The notes beneath the pieces are model-generated. The model did no database searches. It was not told the origin of the DNA and worked only from the letters and a program-made list of their open reading frames with translations. Of a stretch of DNA of 64,000 nt, positions 53,850-61,417 are shown piece by piece. Source of the DNA: CAXBMB01 sp052078155 (GTDB lineage: Bacteria; Pseudomonadota; Alphaproteobacteria; Kiloniellales; DSM-21159); assembly GCA_052078155.1 (NCBI GenBank), contig JBQJBP010000005.1, positions 1 to 64,000 on the forward strand, read 5' to 3'. The position numbers and the translations under genes were made by a program. Numbering within the stretch: position 1 is the first letter of the stretch; each line of letters starts with the position of its first letter.

Positions 53850-53975
53850 GGTTTGTTCTCACCCTGTCATCATTCAGTTGGGATCATCGTCACATTGGAC
53901 CGCCAGTCTAGCCAAGCTGGAAAGTCTGTCCTAGCTGCCATTCCCACAGGATAGCTGTGCCGGAAAGGGACGGTC

Positions 53976-55142
53976 TCAGCGCCCCGTTAGCAAGGCAACA
54001 CGAATGACCTCTTCAGCCTCTTCCAGGCTCACCGGGCGGGGATTGGTTCCGGCAGCAGCATCCTGTATGGCCTTCGCCGCCAGGGCCGCTGCGGCTTCCG
54101 GCGGCACGCCGATGTCCTGCAGGGTTTTCGGAATTTCCAGCTCATCCAGCAACTGGCACACCGCCGTGTAGAAGCCGCCAAATGATGCATCAGGCAACCC
54201 CATGGCCTGGCTCAGGGCGGGCAGTTTGTCGGCGATGTCCGGGGCGTTGAACTGCAGGACAGCGGGCAGAGCCACCGCGTTGGTCAGACCATGATGGCTG
54301 TCATACTCGGCGCCCACCATGTGACTGATGGCATGGACCAGTCCCAGCCCCTTCAGGAAGGCCACCCCGGCCAGACAGGATCCCACCAGCATGGCGCCCC
54401 GGGCTTCCAGGTTTTCCGGTTCACGCACGGCCGTGGGCAACCAGGCCGCAATCAGGCGTAAACCCTCCAGAGCCGCCCCGTCACAGAGCGGATGAAAGTC
54501 GGGTACACAATAGGCTTCGACCGCATGCACCAGCGCATCCACCCCGGTCCAGGCCGTCAGATGGGGCGGCAGTCCCAGGGTGATTTCCGGATCCAGCAAA
54601 GTAACGGAGGGTTTCAGTTCCGCATGCCAGGCACAGTACTTCATGCCCCGGGCCGTGTCGGTAATCATGGCCGTGCTTTCCGTCTCCGCCCCTGTCCCGG
54701 CGGTGGTGGGAACAGTGATCAGCGGCGGAAAGGCCAGTTGTCCCGTCATATCCGGTGCGGGCTTGTCATAGTTGAAATCGGCCAGGGCAATCTCATTTCG
54801 CGCCACCAGGCAAATGGCTTTACCGCCATCCATGCCGCTGCCACCACCCACAGCAATGACCCCGTCGTGGCCCCCTTGCAGAAAATGACTGCGGCCTCCG
54901 GCAATTTCACTGTCTCTGGGATTGGGTGAGATCTCCGCAAAGAAGTCCCAGCTCAGACCGCCATCACTCAGATAGCGCCCCAGACTGGTCAGAAAGGGCA
55001 GATCCCTGCTGCCCCGGTCTGTAACGATCAGGGGACGACGAAGGCCCGCGCTTTTTGCCAGATCGGCGATCTCTTTCAGCCGACCGGGACCATAGGCAAT
55101 GGGCACAGGGAAGGTCCAGTCCTGAGGGGCAAGCAGGTCCAT
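53976..55142 (-). CDS. Iron-containing alcohol dehydrogenase
   Basis: 388 residues from ATG at 55142. Seen: IAYGPGRLKEI, VIAVGGGSGMDGGKAI (NAD site), VPTTAGTGAETESTAMI, TAWTGVDALVHAVEAYC and GLVHAISHMVGAEYDSHHGLTNAVALP with the metal-binding histidines. Group III Fe-ADH; the substrate may be a short alcohol, lactaldehyde or 4-hydroxybutyrate. A longer start at 55190 would lie in a repeat fragment and is rejected. A composite repeat covers its promoter region. Confidence 0.92.
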   Translation of the reverse strand: MDLLAPQDWTFPVPIAYGPGRLKEIADLAKSAGLRRPLIVTDRGSRDLPFLTSLGRYLSDGGLSWDFFAEISPNPRDSEIAGGRSHFLQGGHDGVIAVGGGSGMDGGKAICLVARNEIALADFNYDKPAPDMTGQLAFPPLITVPTTAGTGAETESTAMITDTARGMKYCAWHAELKPSVTLLDPEITLGLPPHLTAWTGVDALVHAVEAYCVPDFHPLCDGAALEGLRLIAAWLPTAVREPENLEARGAMLVGSCLAGVAFLKGLGLVHAISHMVGAEYDSHHGLTNAVALPAVLQFNAPDIADKLPALSQAMGLPDASFGGFYTAVCQLLDELEIPKTLQDIGVPPEAAAALAAKAIQDAAAGTNPRPVSLEEAEEVIRVALLTGR

Positions 55143-55183
55143 GTCTTTTCCTTTTTCGGAGGCCGCAACAGGTCGCAAAGACC

Positions 55184-55216
55184 AAAGCACTTCTGACCAA
55201 ACCGATCATGCTCCAG
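55184..55216 (+). repeat. Right-end fragment of a subfamily A repeat, fused to a B copy
   Basis: AAAGCACTTCTGACC, then AAACCGATCATGCTCCAG is the right end of a plus-oriented A copy. It abuts the reverse-oriented B copy at 55215 with a two-base overlap. Confidence 0.7.
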
Positions 55217-55347
55217 AGCGTGATCGACTGAAGTCGAAGCGCCTTGCGCTGCGCATCTGTCGTAAATCACCCTTTAACAGGTTCAAAGGAGTCTTATCGT
55301 CTTAATTGAAATCATCTCGTGATTCCAGATAAGTCGATGAGACTCTA
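55215..55347 (-). repeat. Dispersed repeat, subfamily B, reverse orientation
   Basis: AGAGCGTGATCGACTGAAG to GATAAGTCGATGAGACTCTAA. Read in reverse it matches the B copy at 62822-62959 (AGTCTTATCGTCTTA, GAGGTGATTTCA, CAACCTGTTAGAGGGTGA). It lies upstream of the Fe-alcohol dehydrogenase gene. Confidence 0.8.
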
Positions 55348-55406
55348 AAGCCGGGGAAAAACCCAGAGATTTGTGGAAGTTGAAAAGAAGGCGACCTGCC
55401 GGGAAC

Positions 55407-55595
55407 CTACCCCACCAACAGCAGGGTCAGCAGCAACGTCAGTGACAGCAGGGACAAAGAGGCCATGACAAAGGGACGGCCCAGAGGCCCGTCGTTCCAG
55501 GTGCCTTCCCAGTGAGAGGCTCTGCTGGTGGCGGTTTGACCGCCTGCGGTCGGACTGTTGGCAGCTCTGTTGTTCTTGTTATTCAGTTCACTCAC
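55407..55595 (-). CDS. Small single-span membrane protein (hypothetical)
   Basis: 62 residues from GTG at 55595, chosen for the strong AAAGGGAG seven bases upstream. A polar N-terminal half rich in Asn/Ala/Thr leads to SHWEGTWNDGPLGRPFVMASLSLLSLTLLLTLLLVG in two parts: a GRPF-type linker and a C-terminal membrane helix of about 19 residues ending the protein. This looks like a tail-anchored small protein. No homologue is recognised; it could also be chance, but the ribosome site and hydrophobic end favour a gene. Confidence 0.5.
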   Translation of the reverse strand: MSELNNKNNRAANSPTAGGQTATSRASHWEGTWNDGPLGRPFVMASLSLLSLTLLLTLLLVG

Positions 55596-55957
55596 CGACC
55601 GCTCCCTTTCTCTGCTTGAAGACACCAGTTCCATGCATCAAGCCACCACCTCCGACGATCCGGTCACCGCCAGTTGCCTGCTTTCTGGTGTCGCAGTGAA
55701 TTATGGAAGCTCATCCCTTAACGCCAACTTGCCAGCTATGGTTAACGCCCGACTTTTTCGATGAAGCTGTCAGGAAGCAGAACTGAACCGAGCTGAAGCC
55801 GTTGAAGTTTGATCAGTGTTTAATGAGCTTATGCGGAGGTCGCCACCTTTCAATGAGGCCGAGCCTTAGAGCATGAAACGCGCTTCAGATGTCCTTACCT
55901 GGTAGGTCCGCCTATACCACTTTGACTCTACAGACCTGGACGGTCGCAATCAGCCTT
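55596..55957. other. Gap upstream of the small membrane protein gene
   Basis: 362 bases with a degenerate short repeat copy at 55867-55930 and otherwise no recognisable feature. Short open frames lack ribosome sites. Confidence 0.4.
55867..55930 (-). repeat. Short degenerate copy of the dispersed repeat
   Basis: Starts TAGAGCATGAAACG and ends ACCACTTTGACTCTA: both family A ends in reverse orientation are recognisable but only 64 bases apart, so the interior is deleted. Confidence 0.5.
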
Positions 55958-56833
55958 TCAGGCTTTTGCCCGCACGTAATGCAGCTTGGCGGGCAGCAGG
56001 ATTTCCAGCGGGTTCTGATAGGCTTCCAGGCGCAGGGCCAGGGTGTTGGTCATGTTCTGAACCTGTGACGGGTCGGGGTTCTGCTGGGCGATAACCCGTG
56101 AACTGGGCCCCATATTGATCATGAACTCCGCCGCCACCTGCGGGTCTGTGCCCGCCGTCATCATCACGTCACGGCTGGTGATATCCAGCTCTGAAAAGCC
56201 TGCGCCCTGCAGAATCTCGGTGATGTAGGCCGGATCCGAAAAAGCCAGCGGCCCCGGGGTGCGGGGACCAAAGAGCTGTTGGGGACCATAGATCTCTTCC
56301 ACCACCGCCAGAGGCAGCGCAAAGAGCGCATTGGCTTTGCCCTCTGCCCAGCAGACAAATGCCAGTCGGCCGCCAGTTCGCAGAGACTCGCGCAGGTGGG
56401 AGAAGGCCGCCACGGGATCGGCAAAGAACATCACCCCAAAGCGGGAAAAAATCAGATCAACCTCTGACAACGGCAGATCAAGAGATCCTGCATCGCCTTC
56501 CAGATAACTGACCTGAGGCGCCTGGGTCTGGGCCCGGGCCGCAGCCAGCAGCGGTTGAGAGATGTCCAGCCCCAGAACCTGACCCTCTGCACCCGTGGCC
56601 TCGCCCAGTCGCCGGGTGGTGGTGCCTGCCCCACAGCCGATGTCGATGACCTTTTCTCCCGGCTGGACCGCGGCATCGTCAAACAGCAGGTCGGTGAGGG
56701 CTTCCATCTGATAGTCGATCTTCAGCTGGTTTTTCACCCACTTGTCGCCGCTGGCGGAATTCCAGAACGCCCGCTGGCCTTCTGCCAGCTCTTTGATTTC
56801 CTCTGCCGTGCGGCCGGTGCTTTCTGTGGTCAT
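55958..56833 (-). CDS. Class I SAM-dependent methyltransferase
   Basis: 291 residues. Motif I is VIDIGCGAGTTTRRLG (about 63-78), followed by VLGLDISQPLLAAAR (motif II), EGDAGSLDLP and FSRFGVMFFADPVAAFSHLRESLRTGGRLAFVCW in parts (motif post-I to III). UbiE/Coq5-like layout, but the C-terminal half is long, with AQQNPDPSQVQ, as in uncharacterised small-molecule methyltransferases. Nearest gene to the tRNA; no pathway partner. Confidence 0.87.
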   Translation of the reverse strand: MTTESTGRTAEEIKELAEGQRAFWNSASGDKWVKNQLKIDYQMEALTDLLFDDAAVQPGEKVIDIGCGAGTTTRRLGEATGAEGQVLGLDISQPLLAAARAQTQAPQVSYLEGDAGSLDLPLSEVDLIFSRFGVMFFADPVAAFSHLRESLRTGGRLAFVCWAEGKANALFALPLAVVEEIYGPQQLFGPRTPGPLAFSDPAYITEILQGAGFSELDITSRDVMMTAGTDPQVAAEFMINMGPSSRVIAQQNPDPSQVQNMTNTLALRLEAYQNPLEILLPAKLHYVRAKA

Positions 56834-57140
56834 GCTCTCTGCCTTCCTGGTTCCTGCTTTGCCTTTGCTGTCTCACTCTTCTGATCGGCACACCACACTC
56901 ACCGAAAACAGGGACACAGGCCTGATAGAGCGGTGAACGGAGGCAGGGCAGTCGACCGGATAAGGCGTACAGAGGTACCACAGAAGGAAATGTTAATCTG
57001 CAGAAAGCGGAAAAAGCCCGTCACTTCTGCGCTGCCCCTTGCAGGCCGTGCCTCTGGCTTGCTAGAGAACAAGCGCTGTCGCACGGCACCCGCTATGGGG
57101 AGTCGCCGGCGCAGTCTGCGGGCCACAAGTGGCACAGGCA
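56834..57140. other. Gap between the methyltransferase gene and tRNA-Leu
   Basis: 307 bases on which neither a gene nor a repeat copy is seen. It must contain the tRNA promoter and that of the methyltransferase gene. Confidence 0.4.
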
Positions 57141-57227
57141 GCCCCCTTGGTGGAATTGGTAGACACACAAGACTTAAAATCTTGAGATCGTATGATCGTT
57201 CCGGTTCGAGTCCGGAAGGGGGCACCA
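57141..57227 (+). tRNA. tRNA-Leu (anticodon UAA)
   Basis: 87 bases with encoded CCA. Acceptor arms GCCCCCT/AGGGGGC, D-loop with GGTGGAATTGGTAGACAC, anticodon stem CAAGA/TCTTG with loop CTTAAAA (anticodon TAA at 57175-57177), a long variable arm as in class II tRNAs, and the T loop GGTTCGAGTCC. It reads UUA and UUG leucine codons. A dispersed repeat begins 32 bases downstream, so the primary transcript may include it. Confidence 0.97.
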
Positions 57228-57258
57228 GCCTGACGAGAGGAAGACAAGAAGGACAGGG

Positions 57259-57397
57259 CTAGAGTCAAATCGGTTTAAGTGGAATCAATAGGTGATAACA
57301 CTTGAAGCGTGAATTTGCCTCTATTCAATGGTTTAGAGGATGATTCACGGTTTAGTTCAAAGCGCAAAGCGCTTCTAACTAAACCGATCATGCTCTG
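57259..57397 (+). repeat. Dispersed repeat, subfamily A, downstream of tRNA-Leu
   Basis: CTAGAGTCAAATCGGTTTAAG to CCGATCATGCTCTGG with a perfect AAGCGCAAAGCGCTT hairpin. The middle carries GTGAATTTGCCTCTATTCAATGG, a small insertion variant also present, reversed, in the 52154 copy. Confidence 0.92.
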
Positions 57398-57478
57398 GCA
57401 GTTTGCCGGCCTTTTCTTTTGCGCATCTCACAAGGCTAAACACCGCCTCCGTCTGCCGCAGGCACCTACGTCTGACCC

Positions 57479-58750
57479 TTAGGGTTTTCCGGCGACGCGG
57501 GGGTGGATGTAGTCCGGAGCGATGCCGGCCTTCTTCATGGCGATGCCGGTCAAGAACTGGAACATGGTGCGGCGAACCAGCCGCGCGGTCTGCTGGCCCT
57601 TGTTGTCATAAAAGGGATTGAACTCGACAAAATCCACGCCGACGATGGTTTTGCGGGCGGCAAACTCCCGCAGCATGGGAAAGAGATCTTCCGGGTGGGA
57701 GCCGATGGGCGACGAGGAACCCGTACCGGGCGCATAGCTCATGTCGAACGTGTCGATGTCGAAGGAGACATAGACCAGATCAATGTCCTTCAGGTCCTCA
57801 TAAATCTTGTCAAAGGTCTCCTCCACGCCATCCCGGCGAATTTCGTGGATGTGATAGACCTTGCCGCCTTCTGCCAGCACCTGGTCCCAGTCGCTTTCAC
57901 CAAAGACCGGGGTGGCCATGCCGTACTGGATGACCTTCGAGCCCTCCACCAGCCCCTCTTCTACCGCCAGCGTCATGAAACTGCCGGAGTGGTAAAAGGC
58001 ACCAAATTTGCCCTGCCCCCGGTCCAGATGCACGTCGAAGTGCAGAAAGGCGACGTTCTTGCGGCCATAGACATCAACAATGCCGCGAAAGGTGCCGTTG
58101 GGCACGGAATGATCCCCGCCGACGATAAAGGGGATGGCCCCCACAGAGGCCACTTCCCGCGTCAGCCGCCGGATTTCCTCCAGGGTCTGGGCCTGGTTGT
58201 AGGCATTCATGCCCGCATCACCGTAGTCCACGGCGTTGATCAGGGTAAAAGGCGCGATCAGCGTTTCATACTCCACCCAGCTCAGCGGGAACTTGGGGTC
58301 GCCATAGCCGCCATAATCACGGGTGGTCCGCACCTCAGCCGGCGCCCACATGTTGCCTGCCGAGTGAGGTAAGGCCCCGGTGGGGGCCCCGAAAATGGCC
58401 ACGTCAATTTCACCGGCCACCAGATCTTCCGGGGTCAGCGCCACGGGCAGCTTGAAGAAGGTCTGGATGCCCACCGGCTCCATCTGCAGCTGATAGCGCT
58501 GAATGTCGACGGGACCAGCGCCCTGGGGATTGCGGGCCGGATCCCGCAGTTCGCGCCAGATGTTGGTGGATTTGTCCTGGCGGATGTTCATTTGGGTGGG
58601 GTCGTCAGGATTGACATGAGGCATGGGAGCCGGGTCTTCCTTGGGGGCAGCCGCCACCAGGTCCTTGAGCATCTGGGCACTGGCGGACAGCGGCAGGGAT
58701 GCCAGCAGCCCGGCAAGGAACACACAGGCAAGAGGGGCAGGAAAAGACAT
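57479..58750 (-). CDS. Exported ureohydrolase (arginase/agmatinase family) A
   Basis: 423 residues from ATG at 58750 with GGAG upstream. A Sec signal peptide occupies residues 1-25 (VFLAGLLASLPLSASA). A roughly 80-residue extension leads to the arginase fold: GGDHS (211-215), HFDVHLD (237-243, where the usual Ala is Val) and SFDIDTFD (329-336) hold the six Mn ligands. Export is unusual, since known arginases and agmatinases are cytoplasmic. It shares GP-D-QRYQ and PEDL-AGEIDVA-FGAPT-type segments with the protein at 61418. It likely hydrolyses a guanidino compound in the periplasm, releasing urea. Confidence 0.85.
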   Translation of the reverse strand: MSFPAPLACVFLAGLLASLPLSASAQMLKDLVAAAPKEDPAPMPHVNPDDPTQMNIRQDKSTNIWRELRDPARNPQGAGPVDIQRYQLQMEPVGIQTFFKLPVALTPEDLVAGEIDVAIFGAPTGALPHSAGNMWAPAEVRTTRDYGGYGDPKFPLSWVEYETLIAPFTLINAVDYGDAGMNAYNQAQTLEEIRRLTREVASVGAIPFIVGGDHSVPNGTFRGIVDVYGRKNVAFLHFDVHLDRGQGKFGAFYHSGSFMTLAVEEGLVEGSKVIQYGMATPVFGESDWDQVLAEGGKVYHIHEIRRDGVEETFDKIYEDLKDIDLVYVSFDIDTFDMSYAPGTGSSSPIGSHPEDLFPMLREFAARKTIVGVDFVEFNPFYDNKGQQTARLVRRTMFQFLTGIAMKKAGIAPDYIHPRVAGKP

Positions 58751-58761
58751 TGTTCACTCCT

Positions 58762-58813
58762 TCACACCAATCAGTCGCACCAACCTGTCACGCCAATCTA
58801 TCACACCAACCTG
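58762..58813. repeat. Four tandem 13-bp repeats before ureohydrolase A
   Basis: TCACACCAATCAG, TCGCACCAACCTG, TCACGCCAATCTA and TCACACCAACCTG follow each other without gaps, then TCA. On the transcribed strand the unit is CAGGTTGGTGTGA. The array ends 11 bases before the start codon, overlapping the ribosome-binding region's upstream side. Confidence 0.75.
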
Positions 58814-58911
58814 TCAGAGTGGGCAACCACACAAGACAGTCGGCAACCGCGACAACCTACGACATCCCTGATCTGCAAGCTCCCGGCATCCTGGCGTTGA
58901 GCCTGCAGTCG

Positions 58912-59064
58912 CTGGAGTCAAATCGGTTTTGGTGAAACCACCAGGTGAGGACCACCAGGTAACAAAACTTCAATCGTGAACCATCTCTTTTCAGCCTTTC
59001 AGAAGAAGGTTCACGGGTTGGCTCCAGGCGCCCAGCGCCTCTGACAAAACCGATCATGCTCCGG
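58912..59064 (+). repeat. Dispersed repeat, subfamily A (lengthened variant)
   Basis: TGGAGTCAAATCGGTTTTGG to CCGATCATGCTCCGG. An internal duplication of ACCACCAGGTGAGG/ACCACCAGGTAAC lengthens the left arm by about 18 bases. It lies between divergent ureohydrolase A and AraC genes, hence in their promoter region. Confidence 0.8.
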
Positions 59065-59173
59065 AAAACTCTGCCCGGAAGTCCGTTACCCTGCTACGTA
59101 ATCTCTGCAAAGTTCACCTAAACTTGTTGTCAATCTGCTTGCGTGTTTTTTTCCCTGCCAGCAATCTGGCACC

Positions 59174-60106
59174 ATGCGCCAGCAGATCGACCTGAAAGAC
59201 GCGGAAGAGATTGCAGACTTCCTCTATGCCGCCACCGGCATGATTCCCGGCTACACGCAGTTTTCAGCCGGCACCGCAAACCTGCGCTATCGAACACTTG
59301 ACCTTCCGGGACTTTCCCTTTTGTGGGCCAGAGGGCAGGCACACTGCCGCTGGCAGGATCAGATGAGCGATGACGGCCGGGTGCATTTTGGGTTTGTCCT
59401 GGAGGCTGACAAGAGCGTGCTGTCCCAGGGTCACGAACTGGGACCTCAGGACGCCATGCTCTTTCTGCCGGGGCAGGAGATGGACTACATCTTTACGGGA
59501 CCTGTCCTGACCCTGGAAATCGCTGTCTCACGGGCGTTGGTTCATCAACTGGGCTGGCAGTTTTCCGGTGCGCCACTGGCCCGGGTGCCCGGCACCCATC
59601 TGCAAGCCCTGGGACAGCTGTGCGCTCAGCTGGACCAGCAGATCTCTCAGATGCTCTCACCGCCCTCACCTGCTTTCCAACTGGCCGCGCGGGATCAGAT
59701 TCTCGATGCGCTGGAGCAGGCCCTGGCTCCCTGGCTGCCAACCGGCAAGGGCCCAGACCTGTCCCGACCAGCGATCAGCCGGGGGCACAAAACCCTGCAG
59801 AATGCCGAGCGGATCTTCCGACACTCCGACGACAAGGCCCTGTCCATGACCGAACTGGCCCGACAGAGCGGCGTCAGTCCCCGTACACTCTACTACGCCT
59901 TTCGCCAGTCCCTGGGCCTAACCCCGCGAGAATACTTCGAAATCCTGCGGCTGAACCAGTTGCGCCAGAATCTGATGGATGCCGACCCAGCAAGCCAGAG
60001 CGTTACCCGACTGGCCACAGAACTGGGGTTTGGGGATCTGGGCAGATTGGCCAGCCGCTACCATGCCCGCTTTGGCGAGTATCCCAGCCAAACGCTGAAA
60101 GCCTGA
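59174..60106 (+). CDS. AraC-family transcriptional regulator 1
   Basis: 310 residues. The N-terminal ligand region has YTQFSAGTANLRYRTLDLPGL, and the C-terminal double HTH (about 225-305) contains ALSMTELARQSGVSPRTLYYAFRQSLGLTPREYFEILRLNQLRQNL in parts and VTRLATELGFGDLGRLASRYHARFGEYPSQTL. It is the AraC_binding_2-type layout also seen in the neighbour at 60258, to which it is paralogous (both have D-AL-QALAPWL before the HTH). Divergent from ureohydrolase A, which it probably controls. Confidence 0.87.
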   Translation: MRQQIDLKDAEEIADFLYAATGMIPGYTQFSAGTANLRYRTLDLPGLSLLWARGQAHCRWQDQMSDDGRVHFGFVLEADKSVLSQGHELGPQDAMLFLPGQEMDYIFTGPVLTLEIAVSRALVHQLGWQFSGAPLARVPGTHLQALGQLCAQLDQQISQMLSPPSPAFQLAARDQILDALEQALAPWLPTGKGPDLSRPAISRGHKTLQNAERIFRHSDDKALSMTELARQSGVSPRTLYYAFRQSLGLTPREYFEILRLNQLRQNLMDADPASQSVTRLATELGFGDLGRLASRYHARFGEYPSQTLKA

Positions 60107-60117
60107 ACCAAGGCGAC

Positions 60118-60260
60118 TGCCCTTTTCAGCATTTCAGAGGAGGAGTCTCAGTTCATTTCCAAGCGCCCAGCGCTTCTAAACAAACCGATCCTGCGCTAGA
60201 AGGTGATTCACGTCCTATTTGAAATCACCTCGTGATTCCGTATAGGACGAAAAGACTCTA
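60118..60260 (+). repeat. Composite repeat: A right half joined to reversed B left half
   Basis: 60118-60199 matches the right half of a plus-oriented A copy (CTTTTCAGCATTTCAGAGG to CCGATCCTGCGCTAG). 60200-60260 matches the left half of a B copy in reverse (GGTGATTCACG, GAAATCACCTCGTGATTC, GACTCTAG). Its right edge gives the TAG stop codon of the second AraC gene. Confidence 0.75.
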
Positions 60261-61211
60261 GCCGACCCGCCGTTTCAGGGTTTCCTTCGGTAGTTCACCA
60301 AAGAGCCTGCGGTAGTTTCCGGCCATGCGGCCGAGTTCGGTAAAGCCGTGCTCCTGGGCCAGAACCGTGACAGAGGCGTTTTCTGCACTGGCCCGGAAGA
60401 GACTGGCCCTAAGGGCATTGAGACGCAGCACCTCGCGAAAGCGGCGCGGGCCCACCCCGCATTCCTGCTGAAAGGCCAGAAAGAGGCTGCGTTTGGAAAT
60501 GCCTATCTGCTCCGCCAGGCTGTCGGCGGTGGTCTGTCCGGCAAAGTCATGATCCCCAAACAACGCCTGAGCACGGGCCACGATGGACTTGCGTGCAGCA
60601 GCAGAAGGAAACCCTCCTCTGCCAGCCTCGGGCATCAGCCAGGGCGCCAGCGCCTGGGTCAGAAGGTCCAGGAACCTGTCGCGCCAGATCAGCCTGGGAA
60701 AAGACCTGCCTTGCGCCTTCTGGGCCCATTCCGCGTCCTGAAAGGCCTGCTGCGCGGCATCCGTCAGTGCCCGGGATACCTGCTGGCTGATTATGGCCAC
60801 CTGCCCGGGTGCACAGGACCAGCCCAGGCGATCAGGCAAAGCAGCGTCAAAGGTCAACTCCAGAGTTTTGTAGTGGCCGCCCGTTGACAGATCTGCTGAC
60901 TGACCGGGCCGCAGCAAATGGGCCGTGTGCAGGGTTATGTCCTGGCCACCGATTTTGGGAGTCCCTTCCGCTTCAACCAGAGTGGCAAACCGCCATTCCC
61001 GGCTCAGCATGTTGTCGATCCAGAGATGTTGTCCGTTGCCGGACACCTGGAGCAGGCGCAGGTCACCAAAGTCCAGACTGCGGGCGGACAAGACAGCCGC
61101 CCCCCGGGACAGCTGCACAAAGGACGTCTGGGTGTTGGTCTGCTCCTTGTAGAAGCTCTCCAGCGTGTCAGCGTCAGCCAGGTCAATGGCAAAGCGCTCA
61201 AAATCCGACAC
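60258..61211 (-). CDS. AraC-family transcriptional regulator 2
   Basis: 317 residues from GTG at 61211 with GGAGGG seven bases upstream. N-terminal SFVQLSRGAAVLSARSLDFGDL parallels regulator 1. The C-terminal HTH has SLAEQIGISKRSLFLAFQQECGVGPRRFREVLRLNALRASLF in parts and VTVLAQEHGFTELGRMAGNYRRLFGELPKETL. It converges with regulator 1 and is divergent from ureohydrolase B, which it probably controls. The stop codon is formed by a repeat end. Confidence 0.87.
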   Translation of the reverse strand: MSDFERFAIDLADADTLESFYKEQTNTQTSFVQLSRGAAVLSARSLDFGDLRLLQVSGNGQHLWIDNMLSREWRFATLVEAEGTPKIGGQDITLHTAHLLRPGQSADLSTGGHYKTLELTFDAALPDRLGWSCAPGQVAIISQQVSRALTDAAQQAFQDAEWAQKAQGRSFPRLIWRDRFLDLLTQALAPWLMPEAGRGGFPSAAARKSIVARAQALFGDHDFAGQTTADSLAEQIGISKRSLFLAFQQECGVGPRRFREVLRLNALRASLFRASAENASVTVLAQEHGFTELGRMAGNYRRLFGELPKETLKRRVG

Positions 61212-61285
61212 CAGTTACCCTCCGCGGTATCTGAAGACCCATTATCAGAAAGTGCACATATAATCTGATGGTTAGCCTGCAGGTT

Positions 61286-61313
61286 AGAGGCATTTTTATG
61301 GGTCAAGAGGCAT
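61286..61313. promoter_or_regulatory. Direct repeats upstream of ureohydrolase B
   Basis: AGAGGCAT occurs at 61286-61293 and again at 61306-61313, exactly 20 bases apart (two helical turns), in the gap between the divergent AraC 2 and ureohydrolase B genes. AraC-type dimers bind such direct repeats. Confidence 0.45.
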
Positions 61314-61417
61314 CACTTTTGCACAAACTGCATAGCGCAGCTTTTTTTGCGCCGCTAGCTTGAAAGGCAAATGATTCATCAATTTTGAGTGTTTTGAGAC
61401 ATCAAGGGGACAAGACA

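Noticed and set aside
55143..55190. Upstream start for the Fe-alcohol dehydrogenase (55190)
   Set aside because: The extra residues would be encoded partly by a repeat fragment, are not in the family pattern, and the ATG at 55142 gives the usual N-terminus.
57141..57397. tRNA-Leu as integration site of an island
   Set aside because: No integrase gene and no second copy of the tRNA 3' end is seen in the window; the nearby repeat is an ordinary family A copy.
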